DNA from: Methylococcaceae bacterium UBA1147 | GTDB taxonomy: Bacteria > Pseudomonadota > Gammaproteobacteria > Methylococcales > UBA1147 | Length of the DNA stretch: 16,821 nucleotides | Reading direction: 5' to 3' | NCBI GenBank assembly: GCA_002311315.1 | Contig: DBZZ01000061.1 | Location: forward strand, 1 to 16,821 | Shown here: in pieces, positions 9,841 through 16,821 of the stretch | How the letters are laid out: each line of letters starts with the position of its first letter | How positions within the stretch are numbered: position 1 is the first letter of the stretch | Notes under the pieces: model-generated | What the model saw: the letters and a program-made list of their open reading frames with translations, nothing else | The model's database searches: none | Told to the model about the DNA's origin: nothing | Position numbers and translations under genes: made by a program

Positions 9841-10593
9841 CTAGATGTCTTCCCCGAGATCCAGATCCTCGTCAAGAAGTTCATCGTCCTCAAGGGACGG
9901 GCTTCCATCACGGATCAGGTAAGCACGGCGTTGCAGGTAAGCATTTCGCAGAAATTCGTAGCGGTCGAGGGCTGCTTCATTAACAATCCTCGATGAACTG
10001 AGATCACTGGCCTTCTTATCGATAATTGTGCTACCCGTAAGACCCAAAGCGATTGCAAGAGCATTGACATAAGCAACCGGATAGGTCGCAGCATCACCGA
10101 CGAGACCGAGTGATCCTCGCGCAGTACTGGGTCCGAGAATCGGCAATACTATGTATGGCCCCGATGGCATCCCCCAGGCACCTAGCGTCTGGCCAAAGTC
10201 TTCTTCGTGTTTTTCGAAGTCAAGTTCGGTAGCAACGTCAAACAAACCGCCAACGCCAAGAGTCGTGTTAATCAAGAAACGGGTGAAATCTTCGCCTCCC
10301 TGGGCAAACTTGAACTGCAGAAAATCATTTAGCGTAACGCGGATAGCGCCAAGATTATTAAAAAAATTGGATACCCCCTGACTCGCAAAGGACGGCATAA
10401 GCCAGTCATAGCCCTCGGCCACCGGCGTCAGAAAATACTCGTCAGCGCCATCGTTGAACGACTGAACATTGCGGTTCCAACCTTCCCAGGGATCCCGAGG
10501 GTCAGTTGCGATGGTCGCACAGCCGCCAAGCCACGCCATGACCACCAGCAAGAAAAAACCCCTGAACATTTTCACTGTGTTGAATCTCATCAT
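9841..10593 (-). CDS. mlaA: MlaA (VacJ) phospholipid-transport lipoprotein
   Basis: MlaA sits in the outer membrane with porins and removes misplaced phospholipids from the outer leaflet, passing them to MlaC and the MlaFEDB importer. The 250-aa protein has a lipoprotein signal with lipobox LGGC (22-25, Cys25 lipidated), then DPWEGWNRNVQSFND, the LNDFLQ helix region and the signature GQTLGAWGMPSGPYIVLPILGP. The C-terminal tail is strongly acidic (LEDDELLDEDLDLGEDI), an addition often variable among homologues. ATGATG starts at 10593; GGGAA lies about 8 nt upstream. The other mla genes are not nearby, as is common for mlaA. It converges on pyrC and diverges from rnt. Confidence 0.95.
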   Translation of the reverse strand: MMRFNTVKMFRGFFLLVVMAWLGGCATIATDPRDPWEGWNRNVQSFNDGADEYFLTPVAEGYDWLMPSFASQGVSNFFNNLGAIRVTLNDFLQFKFAQGGEDFTRFLINTTLGVGGLFDVATELDFEKHEEDFGQTLGAWGMPSGPYIVLPILGPSTARGSLGLVGDAATYPVAYVNALAIALGLTGSTIIDKKASDLSSSRIVNEAALDRYEFLRNAYLQRRAYLIRDGSPSLEDDELLDEDLDLGEDI

Positions 10594-10627
10594 TCATTTC
10601 CCAAGCAGGCCAGAATGGCTGCCCCCA

Positions 10628-10651
10628 TTGATACCCTTGATACCCTTGATA
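10628..10651. repeat. 9-bp tandem repeat, about 2.7 copies, upstream of mlaA
   Basis: TTGATACCC occurs at 10628-10636 and 10637-10645 and begins again at 10646-10651 (TTGATA). It lies 35-58 bp before the mlaA start, within the mlaA/rnt divergent promoter region. It may be a slippage repeat or repeated operator half-sites. Confidence 0.5.
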
Positions 10652-10775
10652 AAGTGCGTAACATACCACAGAAATTATCGTTATTAGAAATGGATTGATC
10701 TACAGAAGCGCAATACAGGCTTTCGAAAATAAAATCCTTTTAACCTAAAATCACAAACATAGCCGAGGCAGGTTA

Positions 10776-11414
10776 TTGGAAAAGACACTATTCGCCCAAC
10801 GTTTCCGCGGTTATCTCCCGGTCGTTGTCGACGTTGAAACCGCGGGCTTCGATGCGAAGAGCAACGCCTTGCTGGAAATCGCCGCCGTTGTTCTGGACAT
10901 GGATGACTCAGGGAGAATCCAGCCAGGAGAAATGGTGGCCTGCCATGTCACCCCTTTCGAAGGCTCCAAACTGGACCAATCGGCACTAGATTTCAACGGC
11001 ATCGATCCGTACCACCCATTCAGACTCTCGGTCGACGAGAAAAAAGCGCTGAAAACCATTTTCGAACCGATCCGATTCGCAGTGAAATCCACCCAGTGCA
11101 CGCGGGCCATTCTGGTTGGACACAACCCAGCATTCGATATTGCTTTCCTCAACGCTGCGGTCGAAAGAACCCGGATCAAGAGAAACCCGTTCCACCCCTT
11201 CAGTACCTTTGACACGGCAACCCTGGGCGGCCTTGCCTATGGCCAGACGGTACTGGCCCGGGCCGTAAAGGCGGCCGGACTACCTTGGGATTCCGAACAG
11301 GCACATTCGGCGAAATACGATGCAATGATGACTGCGGAACTCTTTTGCAAAATCGTTAATCGGTGGGAAGACTTGAGCGCTGCAGCAAAGGTTGCCAGTC
11401 CGCCGGATGAATAA
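10776..11414 (+). CDS. rnt: Ribonuclease T
   Basis: RNase T is a DEDDh 3'-5' exonuclease that trims tRNA 3' ends, finishes 5S and 23S rRNA and takes part in tRNA end turnover. The 212-aa product aligns over its whole length with E. coli RNase T as I recall it (about 215 aa). [17 protein letters not shown] holds Asp19 and Glu21; VGHNPAFD gives Asp120; HSAKYD gives His176 and Asp181, completing the five-residue DEDDh set. [15 protein letters not shown] and VNRW are also family-specific. The start is TTG at 10776: it has GAGG about 8 nt upstream and gives the correct N-terminal length, with no ATG in range. Divergent from mlaA, convergent with grxD. Confidence 0.96.
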   Translation: MEKTLFAQRFRGYLPVVVDVETAGFDAKSNALLEIAAVVLDMDDSGRIQPGEMVACHVTPFEGSKLDQSALDFNGIDPYHPFRLSVDEKKALKTIFEPIRFAVKSTQCTRAILVGHNPAFDIAFLNAAVERTRIKRNPFHPFSTFDTATLGGLAYGQTVLARAVKAAGLPWDSEQAHSAKYDAMMTAELFCKIVNRWEDLSAAAKVASPPDE

Positions 11415-11717
11415 CAGCAGGCCCGGGCCACCGATGAACAAGGACCTCCTCGGTTTTCCTGCGACCCTTGGTTGGGAAAAAGTCTGGCAGAAACGGTCCA
11501 GCCCGAAAACCACCATCGTGAAACAGCGGCCAGAGTGAATGCCTGGCGACAGCCATGTACTCGGTCCACATCTAACCGCCAGACACGCTGACACAAAACA
11601 GCCCCTGCCCTGAAGCAGAGGCTATACACTTTGCCAAATCTGGATCTGCGAGCCGCAATCGGCAGCGGCATTAACGCAAGATAACCATCATTCCGGAGCG
11701 GTGACCTGACTGCGGAT
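11415..11717. other. 303-bp gap between rnt and grxD with no supported gene
   Basis: The two flanking genes converge. The only structure I see is an imperfect 9-bp hairpin at 11600-11623 (11600-11608 with 11615-11623, one C-A mismatch, 6-nt loop), not followed by a T-run. Minus-strand open frames through this region extend into rnt antisense and resemble no family I know. Confidence 0.4.
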
Positions 11718-12035
11718 TTACCCGTTGCCAGTCTGTGGCAACATTTTCTGTAATTCGCCCTGCTCGTACAGTTCTAGGATGATGTCGCTGCCTCCGACCA
11801 GTTCGCCATTGATGAACAACTGCGGAAATGTTGGCCAGTTGGAATACAGTTTCAGATTTTCCCGAACCTCCGGATCTTCAAAAATATTGACGAATCCGAA
11901 CTCGGTGCCACACGACTGCAACACCTGCACCGCACGACCCGAAAAACCGCACTGGGGAAAATCCGGGGTTCCCTTCATGTAAAGTAGGACCGGGTTTTCG
12001 CTGACCTGTTGCTTGATTCTGTCGAGGACTTCCAT
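11718..12035 (-). CDS. grxD: Monothiol glutaredoxin GrxD (Grx4 family)
   Basis: A 105-aa single-domain CGFS glutaredoxin. Pairs of these proteins hold a [2Fe-2S] cluster with glutathione and pass it to apo-proteins or BolA partners, rather than acting as dithiol reductants. Visible features: LYMKGTPDFPQCGFSGRAV with active-site Cys29 in CGFS, Lys21 and the cis-Pro region WPTFPQLFINGELVGGSDI that binds glutathione, and the C-terminal ELQKML. Length and start match the family. It converges on rnt and diverges from argD. Several Fe-S enzymes encoded in this window (ThiC, NadA, IlvD) are the kind of clients such a carrier serves, but physical linkage here is probably coincidental. Confidence 0.96.
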   Translation of the reverse strand: MEVLDRIKQQVSENPVLLYMKGTPDFPQCGFSGRAVQVLQSCGTEFGFVNIFEDPEVRENLKLYSNWPTFPQLFINGELVGGSDIILELYEQGELQKMLPQTGNG

Positions 12036-12309
12036 TCAAATACCTTCAATCGTAATGTTAAGTGGCCCATTTTATCAGGCTTCAGCGACAAAACGAATAG
12101 GGCAGGAAGCGCTGCCCGTCACCTGCCCATCGTCAACAACCGGCCAAATTGAACCCGGCCATGCGAATGATCACATGAGCGCAAAGTCCAGAATCACTCC
12201 AGAAACCAGCGTACCTGCCCAATGCCAGTCCAAGGCATCCAATCCCGTTCGCCGAAGCATCCGCACCCGAACCGTTCAATCGAAGGTGGAGAACAGAACA
12301 CCGCCGTGC

Positions 12310-12339
12310 TTGTCAAGTCGTTCAAAGTTAGCCTATAAT
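12310..12339 (+). promoter_or_regulatory. Strong sigma-70-type promoter upstream of argD
   Basis: TTGTCA at 12310-12315 and a perfect TATAAT at 12334-12339 are separated by 18 bp. Transcription would begin near 12346. This is the best promoter match in the window. The rest of 12036-12309, up to the grxD start, shows no gene I can support. Confidence 0.7.
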
Positions 12340-12358
12340 TCCGCTCTTAAATTTTGTC

Positions 12359-12391
12359 AGGCAGTCCTATCAGACTGCCTTTTTGTTTTTT
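12359..12391 (+). terminator. Intrinsic terminator inside the argD leader (attenuator candidate)
   Basis: AGGCAGTC (12359-12366) pairs with GACTGCCT (12373-12380) around a 6-nt loop, followed by TTTTGTTTTTT (12381-12391). It lies about 13-45 nt after the predicted start of transcription and 11 nt before the argD ATG. A competing pairing exists: TCAGACT (12370-12376) with AGTCTGA (12396-12402), the seven bases just before the argD start codon. Either pairing excludes the other. The signal is clear; its regulatory use is inference. Confidence 0.8.
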
Positions 12392-12402
12392 GGGAAGTCT
12401 GA

Positions 12403-13587
12403 ATGACCAGTCACATCATGCCGACATATGCCCGGCTTCCGGTCACCTTTGAACGTGGTGAGGGGGTATGGCTGTGGGATAGCCGAGGCGACCGATACCT
12501 GGACGCGTTGTCAGGAATTGCCGTTTGCGGCTTGGGACATTGCCATCCGGCAGTCAGCCGCGCGATCGCCGACCAAGCCCGGATACTAGTCCATACATCT
12601 AACCTTTACTCGATACCGAAACAGGAAGAACTGGCGAAGACCTTGTCACGGCTGAGTAGTCTCGACTCCGTATTCTTCTGCAACTCTGGAACCGAGGCCA
12701 ACGAAGCCGCGATAAAAATAGCACGGCTTTACGGACATCGGCGGGATATCGCTCTGCCGCAAATCGTTGTCATGCAAAACAGTTTCCACGGCAGAACCAT
12801 GGGCTCTCTCAGCGCTACCGGTAACCCTGCCGTCAGGGAAGGCTTTGCGCCACTGGTCGAAGGGTTTCTGACCATCCCGTTCGACGATATCGACGCCCTG
12901 CACCAGGTCGCGACCGAACATGAAGACGTCGTCGCCGTACTTGCCGAACCCATCCTTGGCGAAGGGGGTATACGGATTCCATCGACCCAATATCTGTCAC
13001 AGGTCCGGGAAATCTGCGACCAGAACAACTGGCTGTTGATGCTGGATGAGGTCCAAACAGGCATGGGCAGAACAGGGAAGTTCCTGGCCTACCAACACTC
13101 GGGAATCCTGCCCGACGTTTGCACCCTGGCCAAGGCAATGGCCAACGGATTGCCCATCGGCGCCTGCCTGGCTCGGAACAAGGCCGCGGAAGTACTGACT
13201 CCCGGCACCCATGGATCAACCTTCGGCGGCAATCCGCTGGCCTGCAGTGCAGCGCTTGCAGTCATCGAAACGCTTGAAAGCGAGAACCTATTGTCCAGAG
13301 CCACCCGGACCGGCAACTATCTTTTAAACCAATTCTCGAAAAAACTCGATGCAAATCCTGCCGTCAAGGACATTCGAGGACAGGGACTGATGATCGGGAT
13401 CGAACTGAATCGACCCTGCAAGGAGATCGTAATGCTGGCACTGGAACAAAGGCTGCTTATCAGTGTCCAGGCGGAAAACACGATTCGTCTGTTACCTCCA
13501 TTGACCATCGACGATGAACAAACCGAACTGATGATTTCAACCACCTGCCTGGTGATTGATCAATTCACCGGGACCGGACCCAGATAA
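12403..13587 (+). CDS. argD: Acetylornithine aminotransferase ArgD
   Basis: ArgD is a class III PLP-dependent aminotransferase. It moves an amino group from glutamate to N-acetylglutamate semialdehyde in arginine synthesis, and often serves also as succinyldiaminopimelate transaminase in lysine synthesis. The 394-aa product shows SGTEAN (95-100, phosphate binding), SFHGRT (127-132), [12 protein letters not shown] (214-225, Asp215 contacts the PLP nitrogen) and the Schiff-base Lys244 in [31 protein letters not shown] follows, as in the family. GGGA lies 7 nt before the ATG. Only 11 bp separate it from argF, so the two are cotranscribed. Expression must pass the leader terminator if the 12310 promoter is the one used. 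Confidence 0.96.
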   Translation: MTSHIMPTYARLPVTFERGEGVWLWDSRGDRYLDALSGIAVCGLGHCHPAVSRAIADQARILVHTSNLYSIPKQEELAKTLSRLSSLDSVFFCNSGTEANEAAIKIARLYGHRRDIALPQIVVMQNSFHGRTMGSLSATGNPAVREGFAPLVEGFLTIPFDDIDALHQVATEHEDVVAVLAEPILGEGGIRIPSTQYLSQVREICDQNNWLLMLDEVQTGMGRTGKFLAYQHSGILPDVCTLAKAMANGLPIGACLARNKAAEVLTPGTHGSTFGGNPLACSAALAVIETLESENLLSRATRTGNYLLNQFSKKLDANPAVKDIRGQGLMIGIELNRPCKEIVMLALEQRLLISVQAENTIRLLPPLTIDDEQTELMISTTCLVIDQFTGTGPR

Positions 13588-13598
13588 GTACTACAACC

Positions 13599-14495
13599 AT
13601 GAAACCTCGTCATTTCATTACACTGATCGATCTGACACCGAATGAACTTCGCGGTCTGATTTCACGGGCCTCAGAACTCAAAAGAAACCCCGCGAGCAGA
13701 ACCGCTTCGCTGAAGAACAAGGTGCTGGCGATGATCTTTGAAAAATCATCCACCCGCACCAGGATTTCATTTGAAACCGCGATGGTGCATTTTGGTGGAA
13801 GTGCCATCTTCCTATCACCCAGGGATACCCAGCTCGGACGCGGGGAACCCATCGAGGACAGCGCCAGGGTCATATCGAGTATGGTCGATTGCGTGATGCT
13901 GAGAACCCATAGCCACGATACGATTACCCGTTTTGCGAAGTACTCTGCCGTTCCCGTGATCAACGGGCTCTGCGACCACTACCACCCGTGTCAGCTGCTG
14001 GCAGACATGCAGACCTACTTTGAACACCGAGGCAATATCTGTGGTAAAACCGTGACCTGGATTGGCGATGGCAACAACATGTGTCATTCCTACATCAATG
14101 CGTCCCGCTTGCTCGATTTCAAGCTGAGGATTGCCTGTCCTAGAGGATACGAACCCAACCCTGAAATCATCGCCAAGGGTGGCCATCGTATTTCCTTCCA
14201 TTCATCTGCGCTGGAGGCAGCAGAAGAATCAGATTTGATCGTCACCGACGTGTGGACCAGTATGGGGCAGGAAACCGAGAAACAAAATCGTCACTCGGCT
14301 TTCAGGGAATTCAAGGTCAACGATGCAGTCATGGCACAGGGCAACAAGGATTGTCTTTTCATGCACTGTCTCCCCGCTCATCGCGGAGAAGAGGTGACCG
14401 GCGATGTTATCGATGGGCCTCGCAGCGTGGTATGGGACGAGGCTGAAAACAGGTTGCACGCGCAGAAGGCCCTGCTGGAATTCCTGCTCTCCTAA
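13599..14495 (+). CDS. argF: Ornithine carbamoyltransferase (anabolic)
   Basis: ArgF joins carbamoyl phosphate to ornithine to make citrulline. The 298-aa protein contains the carbamoyl-phosphate loop STRTR (51-55), HPCQ (129-132), the ornithine-binding DVWTSMG (217-223) and the catalytic HCLP (256-259) followed by AHRGEEV. The length is that of the short anabolic form (about 300-306) rather than the longer catabolic ArcB type. It follows argD by 11 bp and is the natural next partner in the pathway, one step after ornithine release. In Pseudomonas-like genomes, from memory, argF also lies within a few genes of grxD, rnt and pyrC. No T-rich terminator follows; a CGGGTACCCG palindrome lies just after the stop. 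Confidence 0.97.
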   Translation: MKPRHFITLIDLTPNELRGLISRASELKRNPASRTASLKNKVLAMIFEKSSTRTRISFETAMVHFGGSAIFLSPRDTQLGRGEPIEDSARVISSMVDCVMLRTHSHDTITRFAKYSAVPVINGLCDHYHPCQLLADMQTYFEHRGNICGKTVTWIGDGNNMCHSYINASRLLDFKLRIACPRGYEPNPEIIAKGGHRISFHSSALEAAEESDLIVTDVWTSMGQETEKQNRHSAFREFKVNDAVMAQGNKDCLFMHCLPAHRGEEVTGDVIDGPRSVVWDEAENRLHAQKALLEFLLS

Positions 14496-14777
14496 TCCAG
14501 CATTATCGGGTACCCGTGACCCAAAGGCTATTCCGGAAGGGTTCCTAATTGGGTAGAATCGATCCGCTGAAGCAGGCGAAAAAGCAGCTCAACAGGTCCA
14601 GCGCTCAGCCCAGCTGATCAACTGGATGCAAGCGACGATTTTCAGGTCTTTCCAGAACACGGACAAACCACGCAAACCCTGTGCGCCTGGCTAAGACCAA
14701 AAACACCCGCCGGCAAGGTGCCGGGGAGACCCTGATGCTGCACAACGCAGACAACAGCGCATTCAGAAGGAGTCCAT

Positions 14778-15446
14778 GTGAAAACCATCATTTCCGTTTT
14801 TCTGATCCTTGCGACGTTCTCCGCACAGGCGGAAGAAACCGTGTACGTCACGGATGAAGTCAAGCTACAGATCCGCTCCGGACAAGGCACGAAATTCAGG
14901 ATCCTGACTAGTGCAAAGACCGGAGCGACTTTAACACTGCTAGAAGAGGACGATGCCAGCGGCTGGAGCCGCATCAGAACACCGAAAGGCACAACCGGGT
15001 GGGTGCTCTCGCGTCTTCTGACCAGTACGCCAGTTGCGCGCCTGCAACTGGCTACGACAACCAGCAAACTGGCATCCGCGGCAACCGAGGTCACCGCGCT
15101 GAAGGCATCACTCAAAAACCTGCAAAGCGATCACCAAACAATGGCCTCTGAAACCGAGGCTCTGAAAACGGAAAAAACCCACCTGATCCGGGAACTAACC
15201 TCGATCCGTCACGCTTCATCGAAAGCCATACAGATTCAGAAGGAACGCAACCAGTTACAGGAAAGGATCATCAACCTTGAACGGGACATGCAAACCGTCA
15301 GCCATGAAAAACAGACCTTGGAAGAGAGCACCTCGCAAGACTGGTTTCTGATCGGTGCCGGGGTTCTTTTGGGAGGCATCATTCTCGGCCTGATCCTGCC
15401 CAGGATCAGATCGAGAAGAAAAACCAGCAGCTGGGACTCATTTTAG
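14778..15446 (+). CDS. SH3-domain envelope protein with coiled coil and C-terminal anchor (YgiM/TIGR04211-like)
   Basis: A 222-aa protein. It begins with a signal peptide (1-18, cleavage after AQA). A bacterial SH3 domain follows (about 20-82) with LQIRSGQGTKFRIL and GTTGWVLSRLL. A long coiled coil spans about 85-183. One transmembrane helix (189-208) is followed by a basic cytoplasmic tail RIRSRRKTSSWDSF. This order is that of the YgiM/TIGR04211 family, whose function is not settled; bacterial SH3 domains commonly bind cell-wall peptides. It would be anchored in the inner membrane with the SH3 domain in the periplasm. The start is GTG at 14778, fixed by a perfect AAGGAG 5 nt upstream; the ATG two bases earlier leads straight to a stop. 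It stands alone, 282 bp after argF; that gap contains a small hairpin (14710-14714 with 14720-14724) and a TAGAAT (14554-14559) but no gene. Confidence 0.85.
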   Translation: MKTIISVFLILATFSAQAEETVYVTDEVKLQIRSGQGTKFRILTSAKTGATLTLLEEDDASGWSRIRTPKGTTGWVLSRLLTSTPVARLQLATTTSKLASAATEVTALKASLKNLQSDHQTMASETEALKTEKTHLIRELTSIRHASSKAIQIQKERNQLQERIINLERDMQTVSHEKQTLEESTSQDWFLIGAGVLLGGIILGLILPRIRSRRKTSSWDSF

Positions 15447-15493
15447 CTTTTCCCCCGAAGATTTATTCACCTGTTAAGGCAACACCACGAATC

Positions 15494-16821
15494 ATGACCA
15501 ACAAAGACGATCAATCGAAGCGCAAATTTTCCTCCAAGGTTGTTGATGGGATGGAACGAGCACCCAGTCGAGCCATGCTTCATGCTGTCGGATTCGAGGA
15601 TTCAGATTTCACAAAACCGCAGATCGGAATCGCATCAACCTGGAGCATGGTCACCCCCTGCAACATGCACATCAACAAGCTCGCGGACCATGCAGCCGAA
15701 GGAGTTAACCAAAACGGGGGCAAAGCAATCGTTTTCAATACGATTACCATTTCGGATGGAATCTCCATGGGAACCCAGGGAATGAAATATTCGCTGGTTT
15801 CCCGCGAAGTCATCGCCGATTCTATCGAAACGGTCGTCGGCTGCCAGGGATACGACGGGGTGGTGGCCATTGGTGGCTGCGATAAGAACATGCCGGGCTG
15901 CTTGATCGCACTGGCCCGCCTGAACAGGCCGGCGATTTTCGTCTACGGCGGAACCATTCTTCCGGGATGTCACAATGGCAAGAATCTGGACATTATTTCC
16001 GTGTTCGAAGCGGTTGGCGCCAGGGCCAACAACCGAATCGACGACAGCGAACTGAAAAATATCGAAGCCAAGGCCATCCCTGGTCCCGGCTCTTGCGGAG
16101 GCATGTACACCGCCAACACCATGGCGTCGGCAATCGAGGCTCTGGGAATGAGTTTGCCCAACAGCTCCGCCCAGGCGGCTGTTTCAAACGACAAAAACCT
16201 GGACAGCAGGCTGGCAGGAAAAGTGGTGCTGGAATTGATCGACAAAGACATCAAGCCACTGGATATCATGACGCGCAAGGCCTTCGAGAATGCCGTTACG
16301 GTTGTCATCAGTCTGGGCGGATCGACCAATGCCGTACTTCATCTGCTTGCAATGGCGAATGCTGCTGGCGTGGAGCTTGCATTGGACGATTTTTCCGAAA
16401 TCGGTCAGAGCGTTCCTGTGCTTGCCGACCTGAAGCCGAGCGGGAAATATTCGATGGCTGAACTCATCGACATTGGCGGAATCCAGCCTCTGATGAAAAG
16501 CCTTCTCGACCAGGGACTACTGCACGGGGATTGCCTGACCGTTACCGGAAAAACGCTGGCCGAAAACCTTGCGAACACGAAACCCTACCCGGAAGGGCAA
16601 GATATAATCCGGCCACTGTCCGATCCGATCAAGAAGGACAGTCACCTGGTCATCCTGCGCGGAAACCTCGCTGCCGAAGGGGCCGTGGCCAAGATTACCG
16701 GAAAGGAAGGACTCTGTTTCACCGGGAAGGCTCGGGTTTTCGACTGTGAAGAGGACGCATTGCAGAGTATCCTGAACGACACGATCGAATCCGGCGACAT
16801 CATCGTGATCCGTTTCGAGGG
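15494..16821 (+). CDS. ilvD: Dihydroxy-acid dehydratase IlvD, 3' end cut by the window
   Basis: IlvD dehydrates dihydroxy-isovalerate and dihydroxy-methylvalerate, the penultimate step of valine and isoleucine synthesis, using an Fe-S cluster and Mg. The frame is open from ATG 15494 to the right edge (442 codons, of roughly 560-615 expected). N-terminal KVVDGMERAPSRAMLHAVG is typical. The three cluster cysteines are visible: Cys56 (VTPCNMH), Cys129 (GGCDKNMPGC) and Cys201 (GPGSCGGMYTANTM). Asp130 and the probably carbamylated Lys131 follow Cys129. The sequence looks like the shorter ~560-aa class rather than the E. coli-length form. The ribosome site is weak (AAGG about 16 nt upstream), but family N-termini support this start over the in-frame ATG at 15551. 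It follows the SH3 protein by 47 bp and may be cotranscribed. Confidence 0.96.
   Translation, partial: MTNKDDQSKRKFSSKVVDGMERAPSRAMLHAVGFEDSDFTKPQIGIASTWSMVTPCNMHINKLADHAAEGVNQNGGKAIVFNTITISDGISMGTQGMKYSLVSREVIADSIETVVGCQGYDGVVAIGGCDKNMPGCLIALARLNRPAIFVYGGTILPGCHNGKNLDIISVFEAVGARANNRIDDSELKNIEAKAIPGPGSCGGMYTANTMASAIEALGMSLPNSSAQAAVSNDKNLDSRLAGKVVLELIDKDIKPLDIMTRKAFENAVTVVISLGGSTNAVLHLLAMANAAGVELALDDFSEIGQSVPVLADLKPSGKYSMAELIDIGGIQPLMKSLLDQGLLHGDCLTVTGKTLAENLANTKPYPEGQDIIRPLSDPIKKDSHLVILRGNLAAEGAVAKITGKEGLCFTGKARVFDCEEDALQSILNDTIESGDIIVIRFE

Noticed and set aside
11237..11671. Minus-strand open frames of 70-144 codons between rnt and grxD, considered as a transposase remnant
   Set aside because: No transposase motif or terminal repeat; half of the longest frame is antisense to rnt.
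12013..12402. 129-codon plus-strand frame ending just before argD
   Set aside because: It begins antisense to grxD, crosses the promoter and terminator, and the peptide is low-complexity with no family resemblance.
14700..14730. Hairpin 14710-14724 as a terminator of argF
   Set aside because: Short 5-bp stem, no T-run after it, and more than 200 bp past the argF stop.

Overview
This is chromosomal housekeeping sequence, most likely from a gammaproteobacterium. The protein types point that way: LpxT-type lipid A phosphotransferase, MlaA lipoprotein, RNase T, CGFS glutaredoxin GrxD and the short class II PyrC. So does the loose order pyrC, rnt, grxD, argF, which I recall from Pseudomonas-like genomes. 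I see no phage, plasmid, insertion sequence, CRISPR array, rRNA or tRNA.

Layout. Positions 1-128 hold the 3' end of a probable MFS efflux pump, converging on thiC. A minus-strand block follows, in transcription order: fmdB-like zinc ribbon (8593-8315), aspS (8149-6359), nadA (about 6255-5158), a GT39 membrane glycosyltransferase (4975-3416), lpxT (3338-2616) and thiC (2367-343). pyrC (8738-9781, plus) diverges from fmdB and converges on mlaA (10593-9841, minus). rnt (10776-11414, plus) diverges from mlaA. grxD (12035-11718, minus) diverges from the tight argD-argF pair (12403-14495, plus). An SH3/coiled-coil envelope protein (14778-15446) and the first 442 codons of ilvD (15494 to the window end) complete the plus-strand run.

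Functions. The genes cover cofactor synthesis (ThiC for thiamine, NadA for NAD), pyrimidine synthesis (PyrC), arginine synthesis (ArgD, ArgF), branched-chain amino acids (IlvD), tRNA charging and processing (AspS, RNase T), Fe-S/redox work (GrxD) and the envelope (LpxT, GT39, MlaA, SH3 protein). AspRS carries the His and Gly residues associated with non-discriminating enzymes, which suggests an indirect route to Asn-tRNA.

Worth a second look: (i) a sharp base-composition step inside thiC near 960, either a recombination junction or a chimeric assembly; (ii) a strong promoter followed within about 50 nt by an intrinsic terminator, directly before argD; (iii) a thiC leader without a recognisable TPP riboswitch but with a 10-bp long-range pairing that ends in a U tract; (iv) a 134-bp block bounded by 11-bp inverted repeats between nadA and the GT39 gene, containing two hairpins with the same loop. 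None of these proves a new system.
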